Shown here piece after piece: positions 8,579-17,775 of a stretch of 64,000 nt of DNA. Under the pieces are notes generated by a model. The model was not told where the DNA came from. It saw only the letters and a list, made by a program, of their open reading frames with translations, and ran no database searches. Source of the DNA: JAMXLO01 sp963819855 (GTDB lineage: Bacteria > Pseudomonadota > Alphaproteobacteria > Acetobacterales > Acetobacteraceae); NCBI GenBank assembly GCA_963819855.1, contig CAWFYC010000020.1:442950-506949 (forward strand). The letters run 5' to 3'. A program made the translations under genes and the position numbers. Numbering within the stretch: the stretch's first letter is position 1; each line of letters starts with the position of its first letter.

Positions 8579-9586
8579 ATGCAAGACGAACCGACGGTGA
8601 TCGCCCGGCGCGACGGGCGCGTGGGGCGGATCGTGCTCAATCGCCCGCAGACGCTCAATGCGCTCGACCTGCCGATGATCCGCGCCTGCACCCGCGCCCT
8701 GGAGGCGTGGCACGATGATCCGCACATCCACGGCGTGGTGATCGAGGGCGCCGGCGACCGTGCCTTCTGCGCCGGCGGCGACGTGCGGGCGCTGCGCCAG
8801 TACGAACTGGATGGCGAGCATCACAAGGCCGAAACGTTCTTCCGCGAGGAATACGAGCTGAACCTGATGATCGCCACCTATCCAAAGCCGTATATCGCGC
8901 TGATCGACGGCATCTGCATGGGCGGCGGCATCGGCGTGTCAGTGCATGCGCCGTACCGCGTCGCCACCGAGCGAGCCGCGTTCGCGATGCCGGAGACTGC
9001 GATCGGGTTCTTTCCGGATATCGGCGCGACGTTTTTCCTGCCGCGTCTGCCTGGCCAGCTCGGCGCGTATCTGGGGCTCACCGGGTTGCGCATGCAAGGC
9101 GCCGACGCGGTACACGCGGGCCTCGCCACGCATTTCGTACCGCGCGCGGATCTGCCTGCGCTATCGCACGCGCTGGCCGAGGGTGGACCTGCGGCGCTGG
9201 GTGCCCATGTCGCGCCGCTGCCACCGTTCTCGCTGGCATCGCAACGTGCGGCGATCGATCACTGCTTCGGCGCCGCCAGCATGAGCGAGATCGTGCAGCG
9301 CCTGGAAACGACCGGCGACGCGTGGACGACGCAGACCTTGGCTGCACTGCGGACGGTTTCGCCGTCTGCCCTGTGCTGGACGCTGGAGGCGCTGCGCCGC
9401 GGTGCCAACCTGACGCTGCCACAATGCCAGGCGGCCGAACTGGCACTCACGCGGACCACGATGCGGCACCCCGACTTCGCCGAGGGCGTGCGCGCCATGG
9501 TGGTGGACAAGGATCGCAAGCCACGCTGGCAGCCGTCCCGCATCGAGGAGGTCGACGCGGCGGCGATCGCCGCTTTGTTCGGCTAA
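8579..9586 (+). CDS. 3-hydroxyisobutyryl-CoA hydrolase (crotonase family)
   Basis: Crotonase-fold thioesterase of valine catabolism that releases 3-hydroxyisobutyrate from its CoA ester. The 335-residue protein carries the oxyanion-hole segments (DRAFCAGGDVRAL; GICMGGGIGVSVHAPYRVATERAAFAMPE) and the family signature ETAIGFFPDIGATFFL, which separates it from enoyl-CoA hydratases. The ATG at 8579 has a strong ribosome site (AGGAGAGG) 3 bases upstream, so the longer upstream frame is rejected. It fits with the leucine genes at 50-55 kb as part of a branched-chain amino-acid degrading capacity. Confidence 0.92.
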   Translation: MQDEPTVIARRDGRVGRIVLNRPQTLNALDLPMIRACTRALEAWHDDPHIHGVVIEGAGDRAFCAGGDVRALRQYELDGEHHKAETFFREEYELNLMIATYPKPYIALIDGICMGGGIGVSVHAPYRVATERAAFAMPETAIGFFPDIGATFFLPRLPGQLGAYLGLTGLRMQGADAVHAGLATHFVPRADLPALSHALAEGGPAALGAHVAPLPPFSLASQRAAIDHCFGAASMSEIVQRLETTGDAWTTQTLAALRTVSPSALCWTLEALRRGANLTLPQCQAAELALTRTTMRHPDFAEGVRAMVVDKDRKPRWQPSRIEEVDAAAIAALFG

Positions 9587-9595
9587 GGGCGACCG

Positions 9596-10366
9596 ATGGA
9601 CGTCTGGGCGGTCAGCGCGATGGTGGCGGGCGTCGTGTTCGTCAGCGGCATTGCAGGGTTCAATCTGCACCGTGTTCTGCCGGAGCACCATCTTTCCAAG
9701 GAAACGCACGACGTCATCCGGCTCGGCGCAGGGATGCTGTCGGTGTTGGCATCGCTTGTGCTCGGACTGCTGATCGCGACCGTGAAGACATCGTACGACA
9801 GCACCCACGCCGCCTTGCGCGCCTATGCCGCAGACCTCACCGTGCTGGACGAGACACTGCGCGACTATGGCGACGGGGCACTGATGGCGCGACGTGAGTT
9901 ACGCGACTACACGACCCGACTTCTGGATGACGTCTGGCGGCATTCCAATGACTATCCGTTTCTTGTCGAGAACCGCGTTGCCGGCGAACTTTTGGAGCAC
10001 GTTCGTGACGCGATCCGGGCACTCCCGGTGGCCACGCGCGATGAACAATTGCTGGCCGGAGAGGCACTGACGATCGCGACCTCGCTGCTGCGGGAACGCT
10101 GGCTGCTGATCGAACGCGGGGGATCCAGTGTGCATTCCGTCGTGATTGGGACCCTGATGCTGTGGATCGCCGCCATCTTCCTGAGCTTCGGTATCAACGC
10201 GCCCAGGCATGCGACCATGTACGCCGTATTCGTGGTGCTGTCGTTTGCCATCGGCAGCGCGATCTTCCTGGTCCTGGAGATGGACAGGCCATTCGGTGGC
10301 ATGATGCAGTTATCGGGTCAGCCGATCGAGACCGCGCTCGGCCACATGCTGCCGGCCGGAACCTGA
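9596..10366 (+). CDS. DUF4239 (bestrophin-like) membrane protein
   Basis: Integral membrane protein of 256 residues with two N-terminal membrane helices (about 5-25 and 45-65), a soluble helical middle part (about 70-170), and two C-terminal helices (VVIGTLMLWIAAIFLSFGI; MYAVFVVLSFAIGSAIFLVLEMDRPFGG). The closing motif LVLEMDRPFGGMMQ is diagnostic of the DUF4239 family, distantly related to bestrophin channels. Function is not established. It follows the hydrolase by 9 bases and may be co-transcribed. Confidence 0.85.
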   Translation: MDVWAVSAMVAGVVFVSGIAGFNLHRVLPEHHLSKETHDVIRLGAGMLSVLASLVLGLLIATVKTSYDSTHAALRAYAADLTVLDETLRDYGDGALMARRELRDYTTRLLDDVWRHSNDYPFLVENRVAGELLEHVRDAIRALPVATRDEQLLAGEALTIATSLLRERWLLIERGGSSVHSVVIGTLMLWIAAIFLSFGINAPRHATMYAVFVVLSFAIGSAIFLVLEMDRPFGGMMQLSGQPIETALGHMLPAGT

Positions 10367-10476
10367 TGCCGCGGGGTGTCCTGGTTTGAATTTCCGTCGA
10401 GGGTGGGCGGCCGCCATATGCCTCGCGCTTCGATTCCTGGGGACGTACACGATCAGGTTCGCCCGGTGACCATCGA

Positions 10477-12066
10477 TCACTCGCCAGCCACAGTCTCACG
10501 GTCCCAGGTCGCCGCGGTGATCCCGCGCTCGGAGAGCCGGAACTTCTGAACCTTGCCATTCTCGGTCATCGGCAGCGCGGTCAGGAACTCGATAAAGCGC
10601 GGGATGGCAAAAGCGGGCATGCGGCCCCGGCAGTATCCGGACAGCACGGCGGGAGTAAGCGAGTGGCCGTCGCGAGGCACGATCGCCACCATGACCTCGT
10701 CCTCGGCAAGCTCGGAGCGCACTGGAAATGCCGCGGCCTCGGCAACATCCGGATGCGACAGCAGCACCTGCTCGACCTCGTACGACGAAATGTTTTCGCC
10801 GCGGCGGCGGATCACGTCCTTCATCCGATCGATGAAGCGGAAATAGCCATGGGCGTCGCGCACGACGCGATCGCCGGTATGGAACCATAGGTTACGCCAC
10901 GCCTCGACCGTCTTCTCCGGCATGCCGAAATAGCCCGTGGCGAACGCGAACGGCTCGCGCGCGCGAAGCACCAGCTCGCCGGTAATGCCATCGGGCAGCG
11001 CATTGTCCGCGTCGTCGACCACGCGCGCCTCGAACCCGTCGGATACGGGCCCCATCGAGCCGAGACCCTTGCCGGGCAGCGTGCAGCCCAACACGAAATT
11101 GGTCTCGGTCGAGCCGTAGCCATCTAGCAGTTCAATGCCGAAACGTTGTCGGAACTCGGGATGGAATCGCTCCGGCACGCCCGGAGCCAGCGCGATGCGA
11201 ACACGGTGAGCACGATCAAGCTCGCTGACCGGGCGCGAAAGCAGGATCGGCACCATCGCTCCGAGAAGATAAGTAACGGTTGCGCCATGGCGTGAGAGCG
11301 ACGAGGCAAAGCCCGAGGCAGAGAAGCGCGTTTCCACCACCAGTGCGGCGCCGGTCAACAGAGCCTGGTAGAAGGTGTTGAGCGCATTGGTGTGAAACAG
11401 CGGCAGGGTGGTGAGCAACACGTCATCGCCGCGCACCTCGAGCAGCCGCGCCGTATTCGCGCCCCACCAGAAGTACTGGGCGTGCGGGCAACATACGCCT
11501 TTCGAGACGCCGGTGGTGCCCGACGTGTAAAGGATCGCCACCGTATCGCCGGGCCCGATCGCGGCTTCCGGCACAGGCTCCTCGGGCGCGGGAAAACGCG
11601 CGGGCCGCGGCCAGTGCCCGGCCAGGTCGGCATCGCCGATCAGCCAGACCGCGCGCAGCGACGGCGGCGCAGTTTCCAGCGCGTTGACCGCGTCGGCGAA
11701 GTCGGCCTGCAATACCAGCAGCTTCGCCTGGGAATTCGTCAGGATATGGTTCAGCTGCGCGCCGCGTGAAGCAGTATTGATCGGCACCGTTACGGCGCCG
11801 ATCCAGCCGCAACCGAGATAGACCTGCAGCAGTTCCGGTCGGTTGCCGCACATCACCGCGACGTGGTCGCCCCGCTCGATGCCGGCGGCCGTCAGCGTGC
11901 CGCCGAAGCGCGCGGCCATTTCCAGCGTTTCCGCGAAACTCCACGTTTGGCCGCCGATCTCGACCAGCCGCCGGTCACCATAAAGCATTGCCTGTCGGCG
12001 CAGCATGCGGGGCAGCGTACGTTCGTCTGGCGGCAGGCGCGACGGCAAGTCCGCGCTGTTTTCCAT
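10477..12066 (-). CDS. AMP-forming acyl-CoA ligase (CaiC-like)
   Basis: Adenylate-forming enzyme (529 residues) that joins a carboxylic acid to CoA. The P-loop-like A3 motif is ILYTSGTTGVSKGV, A5 is LLDGYGSTETNF, A7/A8 include FHTGDRVVRDAHGYFRFIDRMKDVIRRRGENISS, and the A10 Lys is in ENGKVQKFRL. The pattern (GENISSYEVE, VLLSHPDVAEAA) is closest to crotonobetaine/carnitine-CoA ligase and related short- to medium-chain ligases; the substrate is not determinable. The ATG at 12066 is the family start; the open frame extends further upstream without support. Divergent from the MFS gene, which may import the substrate. Confidence 0.9.
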   Translation of the reverse strand: MENSADLPSRLPPDERTLPRMLRRQAMLYGDRRLVEIGGQTWSFAETLEMAARFGGTLTAAGIERGDHVAVMCGNRPELLQVYLGCGWIGAVTVPINTASRGAQLNHILTNSQAKLLVLQADFADAVNALETAPPSLRAVWLIGDADLAGHWPRPARFPAPEEPVPEAAIGPGDTVAILYTSGTTGVSKGVCCPHAQYFWWGANTARLLEVRGDDVLLTTLPLFHTNALNTFYQALLTGAALVVETRFSASGFASSLSRHGATVTYLLGAMVPILLSRPVSELDRAHRVRIALAPGVPERFHPEFRQRFGIELLDGYGSTETNFVLGCTLPGKGLGSMGPVSDGFEARVVDDADNALPDGITGELVLRAREPFAFATGYFGMPEKTVEAWRNLWFHTGDRVVRDAHGYFRFIDRMKDVIRRRGENISSYEVEQVLLSHPDVAEAAAFPVRSELAEDEVMVAIVPRDGHSLTPAVLSGYCRGRMPAFAIPRFIEFLTALPMTENGKVQKFRLSERGITAATWDRETVAGE

Positions 12067-12181
12067 TTCGTACTGTTGCTCCCGAACGGCGGTGGGACGC
12101 AAGACGGCACCGAACCCCGGGTTTCCCGTGGTCCCAGGAATGCGGTAAGCGTGCCCCACAAGAGCCGAGGAAACGTATCGC

Positions 12182-13408
12182 ATGAGCGTGCACGCGGGCA
12201 GCGTGGAGACGCGGACATCCTGGGTGGTCGCCACCGTCGCGCTGATCGTGCTGAGCGTGTCGTACGGCGCACCGCTGACCACCATGGTGGCGCTGAAGCC
12301 GATCGCCGCCGAATTCGGCGCGACGCGGTCAGCGCCGGCGCTGGCGGTGGGACTGACCTTCATCGGCGCCGGCTGCGGCGGCATCGCGATGGGCTGGCTG
12401 TCCGAGCGGATCGGCGTGCGAGCGGTGGTGATCTTTGGCGCCACCATGATCGGCACCGGCCTGACCATTTCGTCGCTGGGCGGACTGACACAGCTCTACA
12501 TCAGCAGCTTCCTGTTGGTCGGCCTGCTCGGCGCCGCCGGCATGTTCGCGCCGCTGATGACCTATGTCAGCCGCTGGTTCGATGTCCGCCGCGGCACCGG
12601 GATCGCGTTGATCTCGGCCGGCCAGTACGTCGCCGGTGCATTGTGGCCGGCGGTGTTCCAGTTGGGCATCGATACCATCGGCTGGCGCCATACCATGCTG
12701 GTCTATGCCGTGTTCGTGGTGGTCCTGATCGTGCCGCTCGCGATCCTGCTGCGGCGCCCGCCGGACGCGCCGCCGCTTGGTGGCCTGCATGCCGAACCGC
12801 GCGTGGGCGAGAAGGTGCTCGGCCTGCCGCCGAACCTGGTTCTGGCGGCCCTGGCGTTCGCCTCGTTCTGTTGCTGCACGACGATGTCGATGCCGATGGC
12901 GCACATGGTGGCATTCTGCAGCGATATCGGCATCGCGCCGACGCAGGGCGCGGCGATGCTGTCGGTGCTGCTCGGTTCGGCGTTCTTCGCGCGCCAGTTC
13001 TGGGGCTGGATGGCGGACCGCGTCGGCGGCCTGCGCACCATCTTCCTAGCGTCTGCGGCACAGGCAGCGGCGATGGCGGGATTCCTGGTGACCCAGGATG
13101 AGATCGGACTGTTCACCGTGTCAGCGGTGTTCGGATTCGGTTTCGGTGGGCTGATCCCGGGCTACGTATTGGCGGTGCGGGAGCTGTTCCCGGCTTCGGA
13201 GGCGAGTTGGCGAATTCCCACAATGCTGTTTCCCGGCTCGCTCGGCATGGCGGCGGGCGGCTGGCTCGCCGGTGTTATGTACGACCGGTTCGCGTTCTAC
13301 GCCCCAGCCTTCGCGGTCGGCGTACTGTTCAACCTGCTGAACCTGGCGGTGATCGGCGCTCTGGTACTGCGTCACCGACCGTCGCGATTGTCCCCGGTTG
13401 CGGCCTGA
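12182..13408 (+). CDS. Major facilitator superfamily transporter (MCT-like)
   Basis: Twelve-helix transporter of 408 residues with the MFS motif A region GWLSERIGVRAVVI after helix 2 and a repeated version WGWMADRVGGLRTIFL in the second half. The open layout resembles monocarboxylate/oxalate:formate antiporter-like MFS members. The divergent acyl-CoA ligase suggests uptake of a carboxylic acid, which is inference. Its last 37 bases overlap the 3' end of the convergent histidine kinase gene. Confidence 0.9.
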   Translation: MSVHAGSVETRTSWVVATVALIVLSVSYGAPLTTMVALKPIAAEFGATRSAPALAVGLTFIGAGCGGIAMGWLSERIGVRAVVIFGATMIGTGLTISSLGGLTQLYISSFLLVGLLGAAGMFAPLMTYVSRWFDVRRGTGIALISAGQYVAGALWPAVFQLGIDTIGWRHTMLVYAVFVVVLIVPLAILLRRPPDAPPLGGLHAEPRVGEKVLGLPPNLVLAALAFASFCCCTTMSMPMAHMVAFCSDIGIAPTQGAAMLSVLLGSAFFARQFWGWMADRVGGLRTIFLASAAQAAAMAGFLVTQDEIGLFTVSAVFGFGFGGLIPGYVLAVRELFPASEASWRIPTMLFPGSLGMAAGGWLAGVMYDRFAFYAPAFAVGVLFNLLNLAVIGALVLRHRPSRLSPVAA

Positions 13409-15783
13409 ACCGTCCCCAGCCATTCGGCCAGCTTGGCGGTCAGCACGCCAAGGGTGAGCGGCTTGGTGAGATGGTCGCTCATCCCGGCAGCCAGGCTGAG
13501 TTCGCGACTGCCATCGAGTGCATGAGCGGTAAGCGCCACGATCGGCGTGGTGCGCCCTTGGAAGGCCTCGAGCTGGCGGATCGCACGGGCCGCCTCGTAG
13601 CCATCCATTTCCGGCATCTGACAATCCATCAGGATCAGGTCGAATGCCGCTGCCCGACAGGTGGATACCGCCTCCAGGCCGTTGCGGGCGACTGTGACCG
13701 CGCAGCCCAAGGCCTCAAGCAAGGCCTGGGTGACGCGGAGATTGGCCTGATTGTCCTCAACGAGCAGGAGGCGGATGGTCTCCCTGCCGGCGCGGCCAAG
13801 CGCGTCCTTGAATTCCCGGTGCACCGGCGAGATCGGGGTGAAGTTGGTGTCGTGCGCGGCGGGTCCGGGCGATAGCGGTTCGGCGCGCGCCTCGCCAACC
13901 AGGAAACCAGCCGCCTCGGTCTGTTTGTCGAGCAGGGCAGTGAACCAGAACGTGGAGCCGTGACCGACAGCGCTGTCCACGCCGATCTCGCCGCCCATGA
14001 GTTGGCAGAGCTGCCGGGCGATCGACAGCCCGAGCCCGGTGCCGCCATATCGCCGCGTGGTCGAGCTGTCGGCCTGCGAGAACGCGTCGAAGATCATTTC
14101 CTGCTTGCTGGCAGGGATGCCGATTCCGGAATCCGTGACAGCGAAGCGCAGGCACAGCGATGCTCCACGATCTTCCAGGCAGTTGACGCCGATCGTCACC
14201 CCACCCTCGCTGGTGAACTTCAAGGCATTGCCCACCAGGTTGGAGAGAATTTGCAGCAGGCGGTGCGCATCGCCCAGCAACACGACGTTGAGGTCGCCGG
14301 CAACCGACGCCGACAACGCCAACCCCTTGGCGCGCGCCAGATCCGAGAACATCGAGCGTGCGTCGTGGATCAGCGACGGCAGGTGAAACGGCACGTATTC
14401 GAGCTCCAGCTTGCCGGCTTCGATTTTCGAAAGATCGAGCACGTCATCGATCAGACGCAGCAAGGTCTGGCTGGACTGACCTGCCGCCTCGATGTAGCGC
14501 TGCTGCGTCGATGACGGAGCCGACAGCCGCAAGAGCTCGATCATGCCGACCACACCATTGAGCGGCGTGCGGATTTCGTGGCTGATGTTGGCGAGGAACT
14601 GGGACTTGGCCAGGTTCGCCGCCTCCGCCTGATGCAGGGCCAACCTGATTTCGCTGGTTCTGCGTCGCAGATCGTCCAGCATGGTGTTGAACGCCAGCCC
14701 GAGCTGGCGGATCTCGAACGGCACCACATTCGAGAAGTCCGGCGCCGACACCTTCTCGCTGCCGGCCAACACGGCCTCAGCGGCGCGCGCGACCAACCGG
14801 ACCGGGCGCGCCAGATAGAACGCGATCAGCCAGCTCATGAACGCCGCCGCGGTGAACGACACCGCGGCGACGATGACCGCCAGTTGCGCCACCTGCCCGG
14901 CACGCCGTCGCAGCTCGGATAGCGGCTGCGGCACCATCACGCCCCATCCCGTCTCGGGAACCACCGCGAAACCGGCGATCATGTTGCCGTTGAACGCCGG
15001 CGAATAGAATTGGCCGACACCGGTCTGCCCGCGCATCATGGCCGCCACGACAGGCACCCCGGAGATATCCCGCGACGCCGCAACCCAATCCTTCAACGGA
15101 TGCGCGATGACCTGACCCTTGGCGTCGGTGATGACGGCGTGGCCATGATCGCCGAAGGCGATGGCCTGCTGCAGCGAGACCAGGTACTCGGTCGACAGAA
15201 TTCCGATCCCGAGGCGGTCATCGGGTAGCGCCTTCACCAGGTAGAACACGGGCCGGCCCGCCGCATCGTGTTGCAGGTTGCTCAGCCCTGGCAGGCCATC
15301 CCCCGGTGCGGCAAGCGGCCTGAGCTCGGACAACAGCTTCGGGTCGAACGCGGTACTTCGCGCCGGCGTCAGCCCGTGCAACCAGCTCTCGATCGTTCCG
15401 TCCGGTGCGACGATGCAGATGTGGATGACATTCAGCGAAGCGAGCAGGTCGGCGAGGCCTGGAATCGGCTTGTCCAGCGCACCGCTCTCAAATACCACGG
15501 TGAATGCCGCCTTCACGTCGCGTACATAGCGAGACATGGTCGAGGTCAGATTGCGCGCGACGAGGAGATGGCGCTCACGGACGGAGTCCAGCTCGTGCTG
15601 GTAGGAGGTCTGTTCTTCCCACAGCGCCAGCACAATGATCGGTACCGCGGCAACTACGAGGAATCCGAGAAACAGCAAATGATGCATTCGGATGCCCTGC
15701 CGTCCGCGCCGAATCGCGGCTGGCGGCGGCGTGGAACCCGGTATGGCGACCACAGGTTCGCTGTGGATCGGGACATCCATCAT
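13372..15783 (-). CDS. Hybrid sensor histidine kinase with Cache domain and receiver
   Basis: Membrane sensor kinase, 803 residues. Order: membrane helix about 35-54, periplasmic dCache-type sensor about 60-290, membrane helix about 300-324, HAMP about 325-378, HisKA with phosphoacceptor H402 in NISHEIRTPLNG, HATPase (N box NLVGNALKFT at 515-524, G boxes DSGIGIP 551-557 and YGGTGLGLS 579-587), and a C-terminal receiver with D720 (LILMDCQMPEMDG) and K773. No output domain or partner regulator is nearby, so the downstream phosphorelay is unknown. It follows the haloperoxidase gene by 168 bases on the same strand. Confidence 0.95.
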   Translation of the reverse strand: MMDVPIHSEPVVAIPGSTPPPAAIRRGRQGIRMHHLLFLGFLVVAAVPIIVLALWEEQTSYQHELDSVRERHLLVARNLTSTMSRYVRDVKAAFTVVFESGALDKPIPGLADLLASLNVIHICIVAPDGTIESWLHGLTPARSTAFDPKLLSELRPLAAPGDGLPGLSNLQHDAAGRPVFYLVKALPDDRLGIGILSTEYLVSLQQAIAFGDHGHAVITDAKGQVIAHPLKDWVAASRDISGVPVVAAMMRGQTGVGQFYSPAFNGNMIAGFAVVPETGWGVMVPQPLSELRRRAGQVAQLAVIVAAVSFTAAAFMSWLIAFYLARPVRLVARAAEAVLAGSEKVSAPDFSNVVPFEIRQLGLAFNTMLDDLRRRTSEIRLALHQAEAANLAKSQFLANISHEIRTPLNGVVGMIELLRLSAPSSTQQRYIEAAGQSSQTLLRLIDDVLDLSKIEAGKLELEYVPFHLPSLIHDARSMFSDLARAKGLALSASVAGDLNVVLLGDAHRLLQILSNLVGNALKFTSEGGVTIGVNCLEDRGASLCLRFAVTDSGIGIPASKQEMIFDAFSQADSSTTRRYGGTGLGLSIARQLCQLMGGEIGVDSAVGHGSTFWFTALLDKQTEAAGFLVGEARAEPLSPGPAAHDTNFTPISPVHREFKDALGRAGRETIRLLLVEDNQANLRVTQALLEALGCAVTVARNGLEAVSTCRAAAFDLILMDCQMPEMDGYEAARAIRQLEAFQGRTTPIVALTAHALDGSRELSLAAGMSDHLTKPLTLGVLTAKLAEWLGTVQAATGDNRDGR

Positions 15784-15951
15784 CGCTCACCCCTCTCCGC
15801 GTCGGCGGCGCAGGCCAAACGTTGCGGGACGGCTGACGTCATTTTTGAAAAAACATTCCAGCGCGATCTCGTTGGGCGCGAGTAATATGGACGTAGCGTG
15901 AACAGAATGCCAGCCGGACGACGGACCGGCGGCTGTGCGCGACTGAAGTCT

Positions 15952-17631
15952 TCAAACCCTGCCGTATCGCCGCCGTGACAGCCATAGGCCCGCCACGCCG
16001 GGCAACAGCAACAGCGACGTTGCCGGTTCCGACACGAATTGCAGGTTGTTGGCGAAATCCTCGGCGCCGATCAGGTCGCCCAGTTGCAGCGCATCGTTCA
16101 CCGCGAATGGCGTATGAATCCCACCCGCGACCCGGCTGAAGGTTGCCCCGCTCGGACCGGAGGATGCCTCGGAGAAGTTGGTGAATTGCTCGGTGATCGG
16201 ACAGATCAGCGGGCTGTCGTTGAACATGGTTCCGCCGGTCGGGATGTCGTTGCACTGGGTTACGACGTCCCCGTTCGAATCCATACAACCCGTAACGTTG
16301 CCGTTCGTGTCCCGCACCGTTGCACCGAAATTGCAGTAGGTGTCCGAGGTCGACGTGAATGCGATGTCGTCGGTGCCGAAGAAGGCCGCGAGCACCGTTG
16401 CGCCGGCGCCGCTGAACGCCGGGTGACCGGCCACATAGTCGGGGTGTGGCGGCGTCGCGATCAGCGAACCCCATGCAGGGTCGCAGGTGGTGAAGAAGGC
16501 ATTCCAGTCGCTGCAATCATGGATCGCGGTGATCGGCCGCCAAAGGAGCGCCTTGTATTTCACGTCCCAGGCACCAACCCCCGCATCGGCTTCAGCGATG
16601 CCGACCAGCGCCGTGAGCCGCGCCTGTTGCAGTTCGCCGAGCTGCTTGCCGGGCGGCGTCGCTGTCATGACGTTGTTGGTGATCTCCAGCCAGTGACCTG
16701 GCGGCTGCATGGTCCCGCCCGGGTCGTTCCAGAACAGCGCCGCAGTGGCCTGGGCCGTTGTCTCAGGCGGAAAGCCGGCGGCGGCACAGGCGCTCGCTAT
16801 GGCATCCGGCAATGCTGTCGTCGAACCGGTGCACTCGGTTTCCAGCACGTTGTTCGCGTAGTGCTCGGACTGGATAAACGTTGCCAGGCCTTCTTGGTTG
16901 AGCTGCTGGACTGTGGGCAACTGGCTCTCAAACCCCTGGATCGTATCAATCGTGGTTCCGAATGGAGTGACGGTTCCCCAAGTCGGAAACATCGCCGGCC
17001 GCGTGCTCGGCGGCACATACACCCCGGGCACGGTACCGGAACCTGGCGGCGTGTAGGTATTCAGGCCATTCTGGATCGCCTGGTACGAACCATCGTTGCT
17101 GCGGTTGGCGATGATCGCGCTGGCGGCGGCCTGTCCCAGCACCAGGCCCTTCTGCACCTGTGGGTCGGCCAGGTTCAGGCCGGCCAGCGCCGTCGCGTAC
17201 GTGGTATTGATGCTCGCCAGGACGCTGGTCGCGATCAGTGGGCTCCCGGCGGGCGGCGGCATCTGCCACAGCGAGCTCGAGAAGATGCTGGTCATCACCT
17301 GATAGCCTGCCGACAGCGCCGCCGCATCAGCCGACACGCCCGATACAGCCGGCCCCGTGTAGGCATAGGGCCGATAGGTAAGGCCGGTCGCCGCGTTGAC
17401 GGCGTCGAACATGCCAGTGCCGACCATCGCGATCTCGCGTGCCACCTCAGGTGGGCCGTTCACCAGCAGTGCCGAGGTCTGCCGGATCGCGTCGAGCAGC
17501 TCGTTGTTCCAGGTCAGGATGGCATCGGCGCGGCCGGCGGAGGGCCACAGGACGGTCGCGATGCCGACCAACAATCCCAGGATCGGTAATCGCCATCCCG
17601 CTGATCGGCGGATACGTCCCGCGTGAGCCAT
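15952..17631 (-). CDS. Exported vanadium-dependent haloperoxidase-like protein with PEP-CTERM-like anchor
   Basis: PAP2-type vanadium haloperoxidase relative, 559 residues. Signal peptide at the N-terminus (GWRLPILGLLVGIATVLWPSAGRADA). Vanadate/phosphate-binding motifs lie in the C-terminal half: KYKALLWRP (KxxxxxxRP), HPDYVAGHPAFSGA (in place of PSGH) and SRVAGGIHTPFAVND (SRxxxGxH). The C-terminus SEPATSLLLLPGVAGLWLSRRR reads as a PEP-CTERM sorting signal with SEP for PEP, hydrophobic helix and Arg cluster, implying processing by an exosortase encoded elsewhere. ATG 17631 is preferred over the GTG at 17676 because AGGGAAG precedes it at proper distance. Whether it oxidises halides or acts as a phosphatase is undetermined. 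Confidence 0.86.
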   Translation of the reverse strand: MAHAGRIRRSAGWRLPILGLLVGIATVLWPSAGRADAILTWNNELLDAIRQTSALLVNGPPEVAREIAMVGTGMFDAVNAATGLTYRPYAYTGPAVSGVSADAAALSAGYQVMTSIFSSSLWQMPPPAGSPLIATSVLASINTTYATALAGLNLADPQVQKGLVLGQAAASAIIANRSNDGSYQAIQNGLNTYTPPGSGTVPGVYVPPSTRPAMFPTWGTVTPFGTTIDTIQGFESQLPTVQQLNQEGLATFIQSEHYANNVLETECTGSTTALPDAIASACAAAGFPPETTAQATAALFWNDPGGTMQPPGHWLEITNNVMTATPPGKQLGELQQARLTALVGIAEADAGVGAWDVKYKALLWRPITAIHDCSDWNAFFTTCDPAWGSLIATPPHPDYVAGHPAFSGAGATVLAAFFGTDDIAFTSTSDTYCNFGATVRDTNGNVTGCMDSNGDVVTQCNDIPTGGTMFNDSPLICPITEQFTNFSEASSGPSGATFSRVAGGIHTPFAVNDALQLGDLIGAEDFANNLQFVSEPATSLLLLPGVAGLWLSRRRYGRV

Positions 17632-17775
17632 GGTTGTGCTTCCCTGCGCCAACGGCAACGCTCTGCCATTGGTCACTCCGAGTTAACCGCACGGCATGAC
17701 ACTATGCAAACTATTCGCCAAGCGCGACAAATGCCTTGGCTCGACCGATTGCCGACAGGTCCAGCGATCGGTGCC

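Noticed and set aside
10367..10476. Terminator between the convergent DUF4239 and ligase genes
   Set aside because: Only a short GGCGGCCGCC palindrome without T-run; not convincing.
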